NCBI GenBank assembly: GCA_002314515.1
Contig: DCGB01000045.1
Coordinates: 39,620 to 50,722 of the forward strand
Length of the DNA: 11,103 nt
Direction: 5' to 3'
Origin: Solobacterium sp. UBA1789
Lineage (GTDB): Bacteria; Bacillota_I; Bacilli_A; Erysipelotrichales; Erysipelotrichaceae
Position 1 is the stretch's first letter. Each line of letters begins with the position of its first letter. The notes under the pieces are model-generated. The model did no database searches. It was not told where the DNA came from and saw nothing but the letters and a program-made list of their open reading frames with translations. Below, piece by piece: positions 10,642 to 11,103 of the stretch. The translations under genes and the position numbers were made by a program.

Positions 10642-11103
10642 TTAATACAACTTTGCACCAGCTGGAATATGATTATCCAGCATCAGAAGATGCAGCTTTT
10701 CCTCACCCTCTTCATGGTGAACAGCACTCAACAACATGCCACAGGAATCAATACCCATCATAGGTCTTGGTGGCAGATTGACAATGGCAACACAAGTCTT
10801 ACCAACTAGTTCTTCTGGCTCATAGTAGGCATGAATACCACTTAAGATAGTACGATTAGTACCAGTTCCATCATCCAAAGTGAATTTTAATAGTTTCTTT
10901 GATTTTTCTACTGCTACACAATCAAGTACCTTAACTGCTCTAAAGTCACTCTTTGCGAAAGTATCAAAATCGACATAGTCCGCAAATAATGGTTCAATCT
11001 CTACTTTAGAGAAATCAATAGTTTCTGATGTAACTTTAGCTACTATTGGTTTTTTAACAGTTGATTCACCTGCTCTTGCCTTCATTGTTGGGAATAAGAT
11101 TAC
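10642..11103 (-). CDS. metG: Methionyl-tRNA synthetase, C-terminal tRNA-binding domain (5' end beyond window)
   Basis: MetRS charges tRNA-Met with methionine in the cytoplasm. Only the last 153 codons are present; the catalytic Rossmann and anticodon-binding domains lie off the right edge. The frame is open to the edge and reads VILFPTMKAR, matching the linker after the anticodon-binding domain (usually LFPRI). An internal Met there (11083-11085) is therefore not the start. The tail is an EMAPII/Arc1p-like OB-fold that aids dimerisation and tRNA binding. Typical features are FAKSDFRAVKV, EKSKKLLKF, the ILSGI strand, NLPPRPMMGIDSCGMLLSA and the ending HIPAGAKLY. The gene ends at TAA and is followed by a terminator. 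It is a housekeeping neighbour with no evident functional tie to the kinase or adhesin. Confidence 0.93.
   Translation of the reverse strand, partial: VILFPTMKARAGESTVKKPIVAKVTSETIDFSKVEIEPLFADYVDFDTFAKSDFRAVKVLDCVAVEKSKKLLKFTLDDGTGTNRTILSGIHAYYEPEELVGKTCVAIVNLPPRPMMGIDSCGMLLSAVHHEEGEEKLHLLMLDNHIPAGAKLY

Noticed and set aside
10618..10809. Plus-strand ORF of 63 codons opposite the metG end
   Set aside because: It is antisense to a highly conserved MetRS tail and has no independent evidence.
10642..11085. A complete stand-alone 147-residue tRNA-binding protein (CsaA-like)
   Set aside because: The frame continues upstream of the internal Met to the window edge and reads the MetRS linker LFPT, so this is the 3' end of metG.

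Overview
The window comes from an A+T-rich, Gram-positive-type bacterium. It most resembles a gut or oral member of the Bacillota (Clostridia or Erysipelotrichia). This rests on the style of the MetRS tail and of the hybrid histidine kinase, on A+T-rich codon choice, on strong GGAGG-type ribosome binding sites and on sigma-A-like promoters. No species can be named from sequence alone. Every gene I can support lies on the minus strand, so the window is best read from right to left.

Right edge (11103 to 10642): the last 153 codons of methionyl-tRNA synthetase (metG), which is the C-terminal tRNA-binding domain. It is followed by an intrinsic hairpin terminator at 10565-10597. Next is a compact control region (10387-10525) with a good sigma-A promoter and a roughly 100-nt leader. 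The leader encodes a possible 22-residue peptide whose stop overlaps the next start codon (ATGA). It also has a hairpin that could bury the ribosome binding site.

Middle (10386 to 7567): a 939-residue soluble hybrid sensor histidine kinase. Its order is PAS, PAS-like, PAS, coiled coil, HisKA, HATPase_c, REC, REC. It has no membrane segment and no DNA-binding output domain, and it ends at its own terminator. A 242-nt gap follows (7325-7566), holding that terminator, a promoter with an inverted repeat over its -10 box, and a leader hairpin.

Left two thirds (7324 to 1): one uninterrupted reading frame of at least 2441 codons that runs off the left edge. It encodes a secreted giant protein with a signal peptide, a beta-helix-like start, a GC-richer Gly/Asp RTX-like patch, long beta-solenoid stretches interrupted by helical inserts, and at least ten repeats of about 55 residues. 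It looks like a filamentous adhesin of the LktA/haemagglutinin kind. The frame has no stop inside the window, so it is easily missed by a gene list that needs closed ORFs. All short ORFs on either strand within 1-7324 are shadows of it.

How the parts relate: the kinase and the giant surface protein are neighbours in the same direction, but each has its own promoter and they are separated by a terminator. A regulatory link is possible but is only inferred from adjacency. metG is an unrelated housekeeping neighbour. The least ordinary parts are the giant adhesin itself and the kinase leader, with its possible coupled peptide and sequestered ribosome binding site.
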